Assembly (NCBI RefSeq): GCF_003143935.1
Contig: NZ_QFRX01000001.1
Coordinates: forward strand, 4,991,317 to 5,055,316
Length of the DNA: 64,000 nt
Direction of reading: 5' to 3'
Origin: Streptomyces sp. Act143
GTDB lineage: Bacteria; Actinomycetota; Actinomycetes; Streptomycetales; Streptomycetaceae
The notes under the pieces: model-generated
The model's input: only the letters and a program-made list of their open reading frames with translations
What the model was told of the DNA's origin: nothing
Database searches by the model: none
Position numbers and translations under genes: made by a program
Shown here: in pieces, positions 35,518 to 43,795 of the stretch
Layout: the number at the start of each line of letters is the position of its first letter
Numbering within the stretch: position 1 is the stretch's first letter

Positions 35518-36600
35518 ATGGGTTCGGTTCGCGTAGCCATCGTCGGTGTGGGCAACTGCGCCGCGTCGCTGGTTCAGGGAGTCGAGTACTACAAGGACGC
35601 CGACCCGGCGTCCAAGGTGCCCGGACTGATGCACGTCCAGTTCGGCGACTACCACGTCGGTGACGTCGAGTTCGTCGCCGCCTTCGACGTCGACGCGAAG
35701 AAGGTCGGCCTCGACCTCTCGGACGCCATCGGTGCCAGCGAGAACAACACCATCAAGATCTGCGACGTCCCGAACAAGGGCGTCACGGTCCAGCGCGGCC
35801 ACACCCTCGACGGTCTCGGCAAGTACTACCGCATGACCATCGAGGAGTCCGCCGAGGAGCCGGTCGACGTCGTCCAGGTCCTCAAGGACAAGCAGGTCGA
35901 CGTTCTCGTCTGCTACCTGCCCGTCGGCTCCGAGGACGCGGCGAAGTTCTACGCCCAGTGCGCCATCGACGCCAAGGTCGCCTTCGTCAACGCCCTCCCG
36001 GTCTTCATCGCCGGCACCAAGGAGTGGGCGGACAAGTTCACCGAGGCGGGCGTCCCGATCGTCGGTGACGACATCAAGTCGCAGGTCGGCGCCACCATCA
36101 CGCACCGTGTGATGGCGAAGCTGTTCGAGGACCGCGGTGTCCGCCTTGAGCGCACGATGCAGCTCAACGTCGGCGGCAACATGGACTTCAAGAACATGCT
36201 GGAGCGCGACCGCCTCGAGTCGAAGAAGATCTCGAAGACGCAGGCCGTCACCTCGCAGATCCCCGACCGTGAGCTGGGCGAGAAGAACGTCCACATCGGC
36301 CCGTCCGACTACGTCGCGTGGCTCGACGACCGCAAGTGGGCCTACGTCCGCCTCGAGGGCCGTGCCTTCGGCGACGTCCCGCTGAACCTGGAGTACAAGC
36401 TCGAGGTCTGGGACTCCCCGAACTCCGCGGGTGTCATCATCGACGCCCTGCGCGCCGCGAAGATCGCCAAGGACCGCGGCATCGGCGGCCCGATCCTGTC
36501 GGCGTCGAGCTACTTCATGAAGTCCCCGCCGGTCCAGTACTTCGACGACGAGGCCTACGACAACGTCGAGAAGTTCATCAAGGGCGAGGTCGAGCGCTAA
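35518..36600 (+). CDS. ino1: Inositol-3-phosphate synthase
   Basis: The enzyme converts glucose 6-phosphate to 1L-myo-inositol 3-phosphate in an NAD-dependent reaction; inositol feeds phosphatidylinositol and mycothiol in actinobacteria. The NAD-binding turn is IVGVGNCAASLVQG at the start. The middle has SQVGATITHRVMAKLF and NVGGNMDFKNML, and the 360-residue length fits the actinobacterial form. AGGGAGC lies ahead of ATG 35518. A terminator hairpin follows. Confidence 0.96.
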   Translation: MGSVRVAIVGVGNCAASLVQGVEYYKDADPASKVPGLMHVQFGDYHVGDVEFVAAFDVDAKKVGLDLSDAIGASENNTIKICDVPNKGVTVQRGHTLDGLGKYYRMTIEESAEEPVDVVQVLKDKQVDVLVCYLPVGSEDAAKFYAQCAIDAKVAFVNALPVFIAGTKEWADKFTEAGVPIVGDDIKSQVGATITHRVMAKLFEDRGVRLERTMQLNVGGNMDFKNMLERDRLESKKISKTQAVTSQIPDRELGEKNVHIGPSDYVAWLDDRKWAYVRLEGRAFGDVPLNLEYKLEVWDSPNSAGVIIDALRAAKIAKDRGIGGPILSASSYFMKSPPVQYFDDEAYDNVEKFIKGEVER

Positions 36601-36643
36601 AGCTCGCCGTCACTCAAAAACGCTCCTGCCAGGGCTGTGTCGA

Positions 36644-36673
36644 GGGTCCCCGGGTTGTACCACCCGGGGACCC
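36644..36673 (+). terminator. Hairpin terminator after ino1
   Basis: Perfect arms GGGTCCCCGGG (36644-36654) and CCCGGGGACCC (36663-36673) with an eight-base loop. Confidence 0.85.
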
Positions 36674-36697
36674 TTCCCGTATGTGAGGCTGTGCCCC

Positions 36698-37960
36698 ATG
36701 GCCGTCGTCCGTGACCTGCGCGTCCTGTTGCGCTTCCAGGGTTTCCGACGCCTGCTCTCCGTACGCCTGCTCTCCCAGGGCGCCGACGGCGTCTACCAGG
36801 TCGCACTCGCCGCGTACGTGGTCTTCTCCCCGGAGAAACAGACCTCGGCCGCCGCCGTCGCCTCCGCGATGGCCGTTCTGCTGCTCCCGTACTCCCTGGT
36901 GGGACCCTTCGCCGGCGTCCTGCTGGACCGCTGGCGCCGCCGCCAGGTCTTCCTCTACGGCAACCTGGTGCGCGCGGCGATGGCCTCGGCGACGGCCCTC
37001 CTGATGGTCGGCCACGCCCCGGACTGGCTCTTCTACGTCTCCGCCCTGTCCGTCACCGCCGTCAATCGCTTCGTCCTGTCGGGCCTGTCCGCCGCGCTGC
37101 CCCGCGTGGTCGACGACGAGCGGCTGGTCGTCGCCAACTCCCTCTCCCCGACCGCCGGCACCCTCGCGGCGACCGCGGGCGGCGGTCTCGCCTTCGTCGT
37201 ACGGCTGCTGGTGGCGGACTCGGACGCGGCCGTGGTGCTCCTCGGCGCGGTCCTGTACCTGTGCGCGGGGCTGGCATCGCTGCGCATGTCGAAGGAACTG
37301 CTGGGACCAGAGGCGGCGCTGGTACGCCCCGGCTTTGCGGCAGCCCTCTCCGGAACCGCCCGTGATCTGGCGGCAGGCGTACGCCACCTGGCCGGGCGCC
37401 CGCGCCGGGAAGCAGCCTGGGCACTCGCCGCCATGACGCTGATGCGCTTCTGCTACGGCGCCCTGCTGGTCATGCTGCTGATGCTGTGCCGGTACGAGTT
37501 CACGTCCACCACCGATGACGGACTCGCCCTGCTCGGGCTGGCGTTGGGCATCTCGGGCGCGGGCTTCTTCGTGGCAGCCGTGGTGACGCCGGGGGCGGCG
37601 GGACGACTCGGCCCGGGCCGCTGGATCGTGGTGTGCGCCGCGTCCGCAGCGATCCTGGAGCCCGCCCTCGGCCTGCCGTTCGCCGTCGCACCCATGCTGG
37701 CAGCGTCCTTCTTCCTCGGCCTGACGACCCAGGGAGCGAAAATCGCGACGGACACCATCGTGCAGTCCTCGGTCGACGACGGCTTCCGGGGCCGGGTGTT
37801 CTCCGTCTACGACGTCCTGTTCAACGTCGCCTTCGTCGGAGCGGCAGCAGTCGCCGCGCTGATGCTGCCGCCGGACGGGCGCTCTGTGGTGTTGGTGGTA
37901 ACAGTGGCCGTTATCTACGGGGCAATTGCAGCGGCTATGACCCGCTTTGAACGCCAGTAA
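36698..37960 (+). CDS. MFS transporter
   Basis: A 420-residue, roughly 12-helix major-facilitator protein with FRRLLSVRLLSQGADGVYQV at the start and the loop LLDRWRRRQVFLYGN after helix 2. The transported substrate is unknown. It begins 25 bases after the ino1 terminator and is followed by a 123-base gap. Confidence 0.88.
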   Translation: MAVVRDLRVLLRFQGFRRLLSVRLLSQGADGVYQVALAAYVVFSPEKQTSAAAVASAMAVLLLPYSLVGPFAGVLLDRWRRRQVFLYGNLVRAAMASATALLMVGHAPDWLFYVSALSVTAVNRFVLSGLSAALPRVVDDERLVVANSLSPTAGTLAATAGGGLAFVVRLLVADSDAAVVLLGAVLYLCAGLASLRMSKELLGPEAALVRPGFAAALSGTARDLAAGVRHLAGRPRREAAWALAAMTLMRFCYGALLVMLLMLCRYEFTSTTDDGLALLGLALGISGAGFFVAAVVTPGAAGRLGPGRWIVVCAASAAILEPALGLPFAVAPMLAASFFLGLTTQGAKIATDTIVQSSVDDGFRGRVFSVYDVLFNVAFVGAAAVAALMLPPDGRSVVLVVTVAVIYGAIAAAMTRFERQ

Positions 37961-38083
37961 GTGTCACATCAAAGCCACAGAGTCCCCCTCGGGTACAGGA
38001 GTGTCAGTGGGGCCCGGTAGCTTACGTGCGTCTTACTCGCTCCTTATGCGTGTCACGCACCCATGTTCTAGGGGGACCCCCAA

Positions 38084-38584
38084 GTGACTACTCCGCCGCC
38101 CCAGGGCCAGAACCCGTTCGCTCAGGGCCAGCAGCCCTACGGCCAGCCCCAGGCCCAGGCCCCGTACCCGCCGCAGGGCGGCAACCCCTACGCCCAGGGC
38201 CAGCCGGGCGTTCCCCCGCAGGGTGGAGTCCCCTACGCGCCGGTGCCGCCGGCCCCGCCTGCCCGGCGCTTCAACAAGAAGGTGCTGCGCATCGTCGGCT
38301 TCATCGTCGTCGCGATACTCATCGCCGCCGGCAAGTGGTTCTTCGGCCAGACGGACGCGGAGACCACGTCGGTGGGTAGCTGCATGCACAACGAGGGCAC
38401 GCAGATCAACCCGGACCTGAAGACGGTCGACTGCTCCTCGAGCGACGCTCAGTACAAGGTCGTTGAGAAGTTCGACAACACCAGCGATGACAGCAAGTGC
38501 GAGTCTGTCGCGTCTGCGGAAATCTCTTACTACCAGACGGGTGACGGCCACGACGTGGTCCTCTGCCTGAAGGAAGTCAAGTAG
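38084..38584 (+). CDS. LppU-type membrane-anchored protein
   Basis: The 166-residue protein has a Pro/Gln/Gly-rich N-terminus of about 60 residues (repeats such as NPFAQGQQPYGQ and NPYAQGQPG), one membrane helix (IVGFIVVAILIAAGKWFF), and a small extracellular domain with four Cys. It matches the LppU/SCO3897 family layout; there is no lipobox, so it is not a lipoprotein here. GTG 38084 is the start. Role unknown. Confidence 0.8.
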   Translation: MTTPPPQGQNPFAQGQQPYGQPQAQAPYPPQGGNPYAQGQPGVPPQGGVPYAPVPPAPPARRFNKKVLRIVGFIVVAILIAAGKWFFGQTDAETTSVGSCMHNEGTQINPDLKTVDCSSSDAQYKVVEKFDNTSDDSKCESVASAEISYYQTGDGHDVVLCLKEVK

Positions 38585-38593
38585 GGCGCATCT

Positions 38594-38637
38594 TCGCTTG
38601 AGGGGTGATGTTTCACGTGAAACATCACCCCTCAAGC
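38594..38637. terminator. Perfect 44-bp palindrome with parS at its centre
   Basis: The arms 38594-38615 and 38616-38637 are perfectly complementary and the central 14 bases (38609-38622) are an exact parS. It lies ten bases after the LppU-type gene, in a position for a transcription terminator. Confidence 0.88.
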
Positions 38638-38801
38638 GTTGTCGCGTGTGGACCTTATGGCGCGCCAACCACTCCACGCTCTGAAGAAGCTCAACTCCCT
38701 TGCCTCTGTTGACGTCGTCCGAAAAGGTCGTTCTCACGCTTGGAACTGACCATTCCGAGCACGGCAAGTACGAGTCCGACTTCAGAAAACGGGGCACCAG
38801 C

Positions 38802-39587
38802 ATGACCAGCCGACCCACCCACGTGACGATGGCAGCACTTGGCGCTGCCGTACTTCTCGTCGGCACGGCATCCCACGTAGCCGCCGCCGAGAACAGGCAA
38901 AGCGCAGTCCAGCAGCGTGATCCCGCTGCTACACCGTCGGCATACGCCGCCTATCTGCGCCACTCTCACGAAAAGGGTGCCGCCGACGCTCTGAGGGCGT
39001 TCCAGGCCCTGACGCAGGCTGAGCAGTCCAAGTTCCTCGGCTACCTGCACGATCCCGCCCTACTCAAGTCAGCCCTCGACAAGAGCGCGGGCCAGAGCAC
39101 GGGGGCTCCGCTCTCCACGCGGAAGAGCACGGACATGACCTCGCTGTACAACGGAGATGTCGTCATCGGCCAAGAGCGCACCGTCAGCGGCCTTCCCGTC
39201 GCCGCACGCGCCCTGGCGAGCGGCGACCGCACGGTGAACTACACGACGTACGTGAAGGTTTTGGGCGTCAAGGTCATCAAACTCAACCTTGAGATGATCT
39301 TCCACAGCAATGGCCGGGACATCACCAAGGTCATCAAGGCCGATGCAAGCAAGCGCAATCTCTCCGGCGTCATCAGCCTGTCTCACGAGAAGGAGAAGAC
39401 GTGGCTGAGCAACTGGAGCTTCTGCGAGCGCGGTAAGCCCTGCGACAGCGGTCATCTGGCCAACGCTTCGGTGATCTGGGAAGGCAATGTGGCGTACAGG
39501 GGGAGCGTCATCCAGATCGACAAGAAGCAGTACATGAAGGCCAACGTGCACGGCAAGCTCACTGACTACTACCTGCACAACGCGTAG
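38802..39587 (+). CDS. Secreted protein of unknown function
   Basis: A 261-residue protein with a signal peptide (MTMAALGAAVLLVGTASHVAA-type, cleavage near residue 30). The mature part has an alpha-helical N-terminal half and a C-terminal half with alternating hydrophobic residues, likely beta-rich, with one Cys pair (FCERGKPCDSG). I recognise no family. It ends before a parS-containing near-palindrome that also faces the end of pcnB. Confidence 0.7.
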   Translation: MTSRPTHVTMAALGAAVLLVGTASHVAAAENRQSAVQQRDPAATPSAYAAYLRHSHEKGAADALRAFQALTQAEQSKFLGYLHDPALLKSALDKSAGQSTGAPLSTRKSTDMTSLYNGDVVIGQERTVSGLPVAARALASGDRTVNYTTYVKVLGVKVIKLNLEMIFHSNGRDITKVIKADASKRNLSGVISLSHEKEKTWLSNWSFCERGKPCDSGHLANASVIWEGNVAYRGSVIQIDKKQYMKANVHGKLTDYYLHNA

Positions 39588-39610
39588 TCGCGAGCGACGA
39601 AGCCGAGAGA

Positions 39611-39642
39611 AGGGAGCATGTTTCACGTGAAACATGCCCCCT
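39611..39642. terminator. Near-perfect 32-bp palindrome with parS at its centre
   Basis: All pairs of 39611-39626 with 39627-39642 match except one. The core (39620-39633) is an exact parS. It is between the converging secreted-protein gene and pcnB. Confidence 0.85.
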
Positions 39643-39646
39643 AACG

Positions 39647-41089
39647 CTATGCCTGAGAGGCCCACCACTCCTTCAGCGCCCTGGCCGCAGCCTCCTCGCC
39701 CATAGGCCCGTTCTCCAGGCGCAGCTCCAGCAGGTGCTTGTACGCACGGCCGATGGCGGGGCCGGGGCCGACGCCGAGGATCTCCATGATCTGGTTGCCG
39801 TCCAGGTCCGGGCGGATGGCGTCCAATTCCTCCTGTTCCTGGAGTTGAGCGATGCGCTCCTCCAGGCCGTCGTACGCACGCGACAGCGCTGACGCCTTGC
39901 GCTTGTTGCGGGTCGTGCAGTCGGAGCGGGTCAGCTTGTGGAGGCGATCGAGGAGCGGGCCGGCGTCGCGGACGTAGCGGCGGACGGCGGAGTCCGTCCA
40001 TTCGCCCGTGCCATAGCCATGGAAGCGCAGGTGGAGTTCGACCAGGCGTGAGACGTCCTTCACCAGGTCGTTGGAGTACTTCAACGCCGTCATGCGCTTC
40101 TTGGTCATCTTCGCGCCGACCACCTCGTGGTGGTGGAACGAGACCCGGCCGTCCTTCTCGAAGCGGCGCGTGCGCGGCTTACCAATGTCGTGAAGGAGGG
40201 CGGAGAGGCGGAGGACCAGGTCGGGGCCGTCCGACTCCAGTGCCATCGCCTGCTCCAGGACGATCAGCGTGTGGTCGTAGACATCCTTGTGGCGGTGGTG
40301 CTCGTCCCTCTCCAGACGGAGAGCGGGAAGCTCCGGCAGGACGTGGTCCGCGAGGCCCGTGTCCACCAGCAGAGTCAGGCCCTTGCGCGGGTGTGCGGAC
40401 AGGATCAGCTTGTTCAGCTCGTCCCGGACCCGCTCGGCCGAGACGATGTCGATGCGGCCGGACATCTCCTTCATCGCGGTCACCACCTCAGGGGCCACCT
40501 CGAAGTCGAGCTGGGCCGCGAATCGCGCTGCTCGCATCATTCGCAGCGGGTCGTCCGAGAAGGAGGCCTCCGGAGTGCCGGGTGTGCGCAGTACCCGTGA
40601 CGCAAGGTCCTCCAGACCGCCGTGCGGGTCGATGAACTCCTTCTCGGGCAGAGCCACGGCCATCGCGTTCACCGTGAAGTCACGGCGGACCAGGTCCTCC
40701 TCGATGGAGTCGCCGTACGACACCTCGGGCTTTCGCGAGGTCCGGTCGTACGCCTCCGAACGGTAGGTCGTCACCTCGATCTGGTAACCGTCCTTCTGCG
40801 CACCCACTGTGCCGAAGGCGATCCCGACCTCCCAGACGGCGTCCGCCCATGGGCGCACGATCTTCAGTACGTCCTGGGGGCGGGCATCGGTGGTGAAGTC
40901 CAGGTCGTTGCCGAGCCGGCCGAGCAGCGCGTCCCGGACCGAGCCACCGACCAGGGCAAGGGAGAACCCGGCCTCCTGGAAGCGACGGGCGAGGTCGTCG
41001 GCGACAGGGGCGACCCGCAGCAGTTCACTGACCGCGCGGTGCTGCACCTGGCTCAGGGCGCTGGGCTTGTCTTCGTTGGCGTTCGGCAC
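39647..41089 (-). CDS. pcnB: CCA tRNA nucleotidyltransferase
   Basis: This class II nucleotidyltransferase adds or repairs the 3' CCA end of tRNAs (some actinobacterial members could instead act as poly(A) polymerases). The catalytic region is FSLALVGGSVRDALLGRLGN followed by DLDF; a metal-binding HD motif is in LHDIGKPRTRRF. GTG 41089 gives 480 residues beginning VPNANEDKPSALSQ, the usual Streptomyces start; a longer frame to 41248 crosses low-quality sequence. Confidence 0.93.
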   Translation of the reverse strand: MPNANEDKPSALSQVQHRAVSELLRVAPVADDLARRFQEAGFSLALVGGSVRDALLGRLGNDLDFTTDARPQDVLKIVRPWADAVWEVGIAFGTVGAQKDGYQIEVTTYRSEAYDRTSRKPEVSYGDSIEEDLVRRDFTVNAMAVALPEKEFIDPHGGLEDLASRVLRTPGTPEASFSDDPLRMMRAARFAAQLDFEVAPEVVTAMKEMSGRIDIVSAERVRDELNKLILSAHPRKGLTLLVDTGLADHVLPELPALRLERDEHHRHKDVYDHTLIVLEQAMALESDGPDLVLRLSALLHDIGKPRTRRFEKDGRVSFHHHEVVGAKMTKKRMTALKYSNDLVKDVSRLVELHLRFHGYGTGEWTDSAVRRYVRDAGPLLDRLHKLTRSDCTTRNKRKASALSRAYDGLEERIAQLQEQEELDAIRPDLDGNQIMEILGVGPGPAIGRAYKHLLELRLENGPMGEEAAARALKEWWASQA

Positions 41090-41384
41090 AACAGAAAAGG
41101 GTACGTGGCCCCGGCGACCCCGAGCGCCCCTATTTACACGGGCGCTCCCGACGGCACCTCCATGAAATCTGCACAGGCCGATGCGCGGGCCCGAAGGCAA
41201 GGGCCGCCCGCCCGACGTACGGATTCGCTCCCCTTTATACGCACACATACAGGACGGCCCGGTCGCGTCCCACGATCTTGTGGAGCAGTCCGCGGCACTT
41301 CCCCTCAGCGCGCATCGTTACCATGCGTGGACGCACATTGCGACGACCACTGACGACCACTGACGACGAGGGACGGGCGAGCGC

Positions 41385-43751
41385 GTGGCCGAGGCGGCAG
41401 ACTTCCAGGGGATGAGTCCCTCACCTGCCCGCCGGTGGCTGAGGCGCACGGGAGCATTGCTCGCCGGAGCGCCCCTGCTGGCCGGACTGCTCCAGCTGTC
41501 CGCCGCCGCGCCCGCGAGCGCCGCGTCCGGCACCGTCTCCGTGGACATCGACACGCTCACGCCCAACGTCCCCACGGACGGGGACACCGTGACCGTGTCC
41601 GGCACCGTGACCAACGACAGCAAGCAGACAGTCACGGACGCCCAGGTGGACCTCCGCGTCGGTCCCGAGCTCAACACCCGATCGGAGATCGACGGCGTCG
41701 CCGCGGGCGGCGAATTCAAGCCGGGCCTCGACGGGACGATCGTCGGCGGCAAGTACGTCCAGAAGTTCTCCAAGCTGGCCCCGGGCGTCGCCCAGAACTT
41801 CAGCATCTCCGTCCCGGTCGACGAGCTGGACCTCGGCTCGGACGGCGTCTACCAGCTCGGGGTCTCCCTCACGGGGCAGACCTCGGCGCAGCAGTGGCAG
41901 CAGGTCCTCGGCATCCAGCGGACGTACCTGCCCTGGCAGCCCGAGGAAGCCGACACCAAGACGAAGACGGCGGTGCTCTGGCCGCTGGTCTCCACCGTCC
42001 ACATGACGGCAGAGACAGGGTCGAACGCACAGCAGACACCGGTCTTCCTCGACGACGACCTGGCCAAGGAGATCTCCCCGGGCGGGCGGCTGGAACAACT
42101 GCTGTCGCTGGGCAAGAGCCTGGACGTCACCTGGGTGATCGATCCCGACCTGCTGGCCTCCGTCGACGCGATGACGCGCACCTACAGGGTCCAGTCGGGC
42201 AACGGGACCGTGGCAGGCACACACCAGGCGGTCGCCAAGCAGTGGCTGGCCGAGCTTCAGGACGCGGTGGCGGACAAGGAGGTCGTCGCCCTCCCCTTCG
42301 CCGACCCGGACCTCGCCTCCCTCGCGCACAACGGCACGATGGTCAGTGGCTCCCTGAGCCACCTCAAGGAGGCCACCGACGTCGCGGCCACCACGGTGCA
42401 GACAGTGCTCCACGTGACGCCGAGCACCGACTTCGCCTGGCCTGTGAACGGCGCCGTCGACCCGTCGATCGTCAAGGTCGCCACCTCCGCGGGCGCCGAC
42501 AAGGTGATCGCGCGCAGCGACAGCCTGGAGGAGACCGCCGGTCTGCCGTACACGCCCTCGGCGGCCCGCCCCATCGGCGGCGGCACGACGGCGGTGGTCG
42601 CTGACGCACGGCTGTCGACAGCGTTCCAGGGCGACCTCACCTCGGCCTCCGCCTCCACCCTCGCCGTGCAGAAGTTCCTCGCCTCGAGCCTGGCGCTGAA
42701 CCAGCAGGTGGACAAGCAGCGCAGCGTCGTCATCGCCCCGCAGCGCCTGGCGACGGCGAGCCAGGCGCAGGCGATGGCCGCGGCGGTGGCCGCCCTCCAG
42801 GGCGGCACCTGGTCGCAGAATCAGACCCTCACGTCTGCGGCCGCCGCCAAGCCGGATGCCAGTGCCACCACCAAGGTCCCCTCGGCCTCCGCCTACCCCG
42901 CCAAGCTCCGCAGGCAGGAACTGTCGAAGCTGTCGTTCGAGCAGATCGCGGCCGTGCGGGACAAGCTCGACAAGTTCAAGGTGATCCTCACCGACCAGTC
43001 CCGCGTGGTGACCCCCTTCGGGCGGGCCATGAATCGCGAGATGTCGACGTCGTGGCGCGGTCGCCCGGCCGAGGCGCAGAACTACCGCGACGGCGTGCGG
43101 AACTACCTCAACACCCTGACCAGCCAGGTCAAACTGATCGACAAGTCCGATACGAAGCTCTCCGGGCGCAGCGCCACGATCCCCGTGACCGTGCAGAACA
43201 ACCTGGTGCAGGGCGTCGACCACCTCGTCCTGCGCCTCACCTCCACCAGCCCGACCCGCCTGAAGATCGGCGACGGTGACTACGAGGAGCAGCAGGTCGC
43301 GGTCAACGGGGGCCACAGCCAGACGGTGAAGTTCACCACCTCGGCCCAGGCCAACGGCCAGACGGAGGTCGTCGCCCAGCTGTTCACCGAGGACGGCCAG
43401 GCGTACGGCGATCCGGTGCGGTTCGACGTGAAGGTCACCGAGTTCACGGCCACGGTGATGCTGGTCATCGGCGGCGGCTTCCTCCTTCTCGTCCTCGCCG
43501 GTTTCCGCATGTACAAGCAGCGCAAGCGCGCCGCCGAGCGGGAGGCCGCGGACGGCGGACCCGACGGGCCGGACGAGGCCGGCGAGCCGGTGGACGGCCC
43601 GCAGAACCCCGAGGGGCCCGAAGGCCGTCTCTCGGAGGAGTCGGGCATCCGGCCCGGGGCAGACGACCCGCAGCAGCCGAGTGACCCGACACCGGACACC
43701 GCAGCGGAAAGCGCCGACCCGTCCGGCACGGGTGAGAGAGTGGACCGTTGA
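41385..43751 (+). CDS. DUF6049-family secreted/membrane protein
   Basis: A 788-residue protein with a Sec signal peptide ending around ASAASG, a long extracellular region, and one C-terminal helix (VMLVIGGGFLLLVLAGFRMY) followed by a cytosolic Glu/Pro/Gly-rich tail. It is the actinobacterial protein that sits before murJ in many genomes, including mycobacteria, so an envelope role is inferred. No catalytic motif is seen. The gene starts with GTG 41385. Confidence 0.83.
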   Translation: MAEAADFQGMSPSPARRWLRRTGALLAGAPLLAGLLQLSAAAPASAASGTVSVDIDTLTPNVPTDGDTVTVSGTVTNDSKQTVTDAQVDLRVGPELNTRSEIDGVAAGGEFKPGLDGTIVGGKYVQKFSKLAPGVAQNFSISVPVDELDLGSDGVYQLGVSLTGQTSAQQWQQVLGIQRTYLPWQPEEADTKTKTAVLWPLVSTVHMTAETGSNAQQTPVFLDDDLAKEISPGGRLEQLLSLGKSLDVTWVIDPDLLASVDAMTRTYRVQSGNGTVAGTHQAVAKQWLAELQDAVADKEVVALPFADPDLASLAHNGTMVSGSLSHLKEATDVAATTVQTVLHVTPSTDFAWPVNGAVDPSIVKVATSAGADKVIARSDSLEETAGLPYTPSAARPIGGGTTAVVADARLSTAFQGDLTSASASTLAVQKFLASSLALNQQVDKQRSVVIAPQRLATASQAQAMAAAVAALQGGTWSQNQTLTSAAAAKPDASATTKVPSASAYPAKLRRQELSKLSFEQIAAVRDKLDKFKVILTDQSRVVTPFGRAMNREMSTSWRGRPAEAQNYRDGVRNYLNTLTSQVKLIDKSDTKLSGRSATIPVTVQNNLVQGVDHLVLRLTSTSPTRLKIGDGDYEEQQVAVNGGHSQTVKFTTSAQANGQTEVVAQLFTEDGQAYGDPVRFDVKVTEFTATVMLVIGGGFLLLVLAGFRMYKQRKRAAEREAADGGPDGPDEAGEPVDGPQNPEGPEGRLSEESGIRPGADDPQQPSDPTPDTAAESADPSGTGERVDR

Positions 43752-43795
43752 GGATGTCGTGGCCGGTGGGCCCGGGACGATGAGGTGGGGTAACC

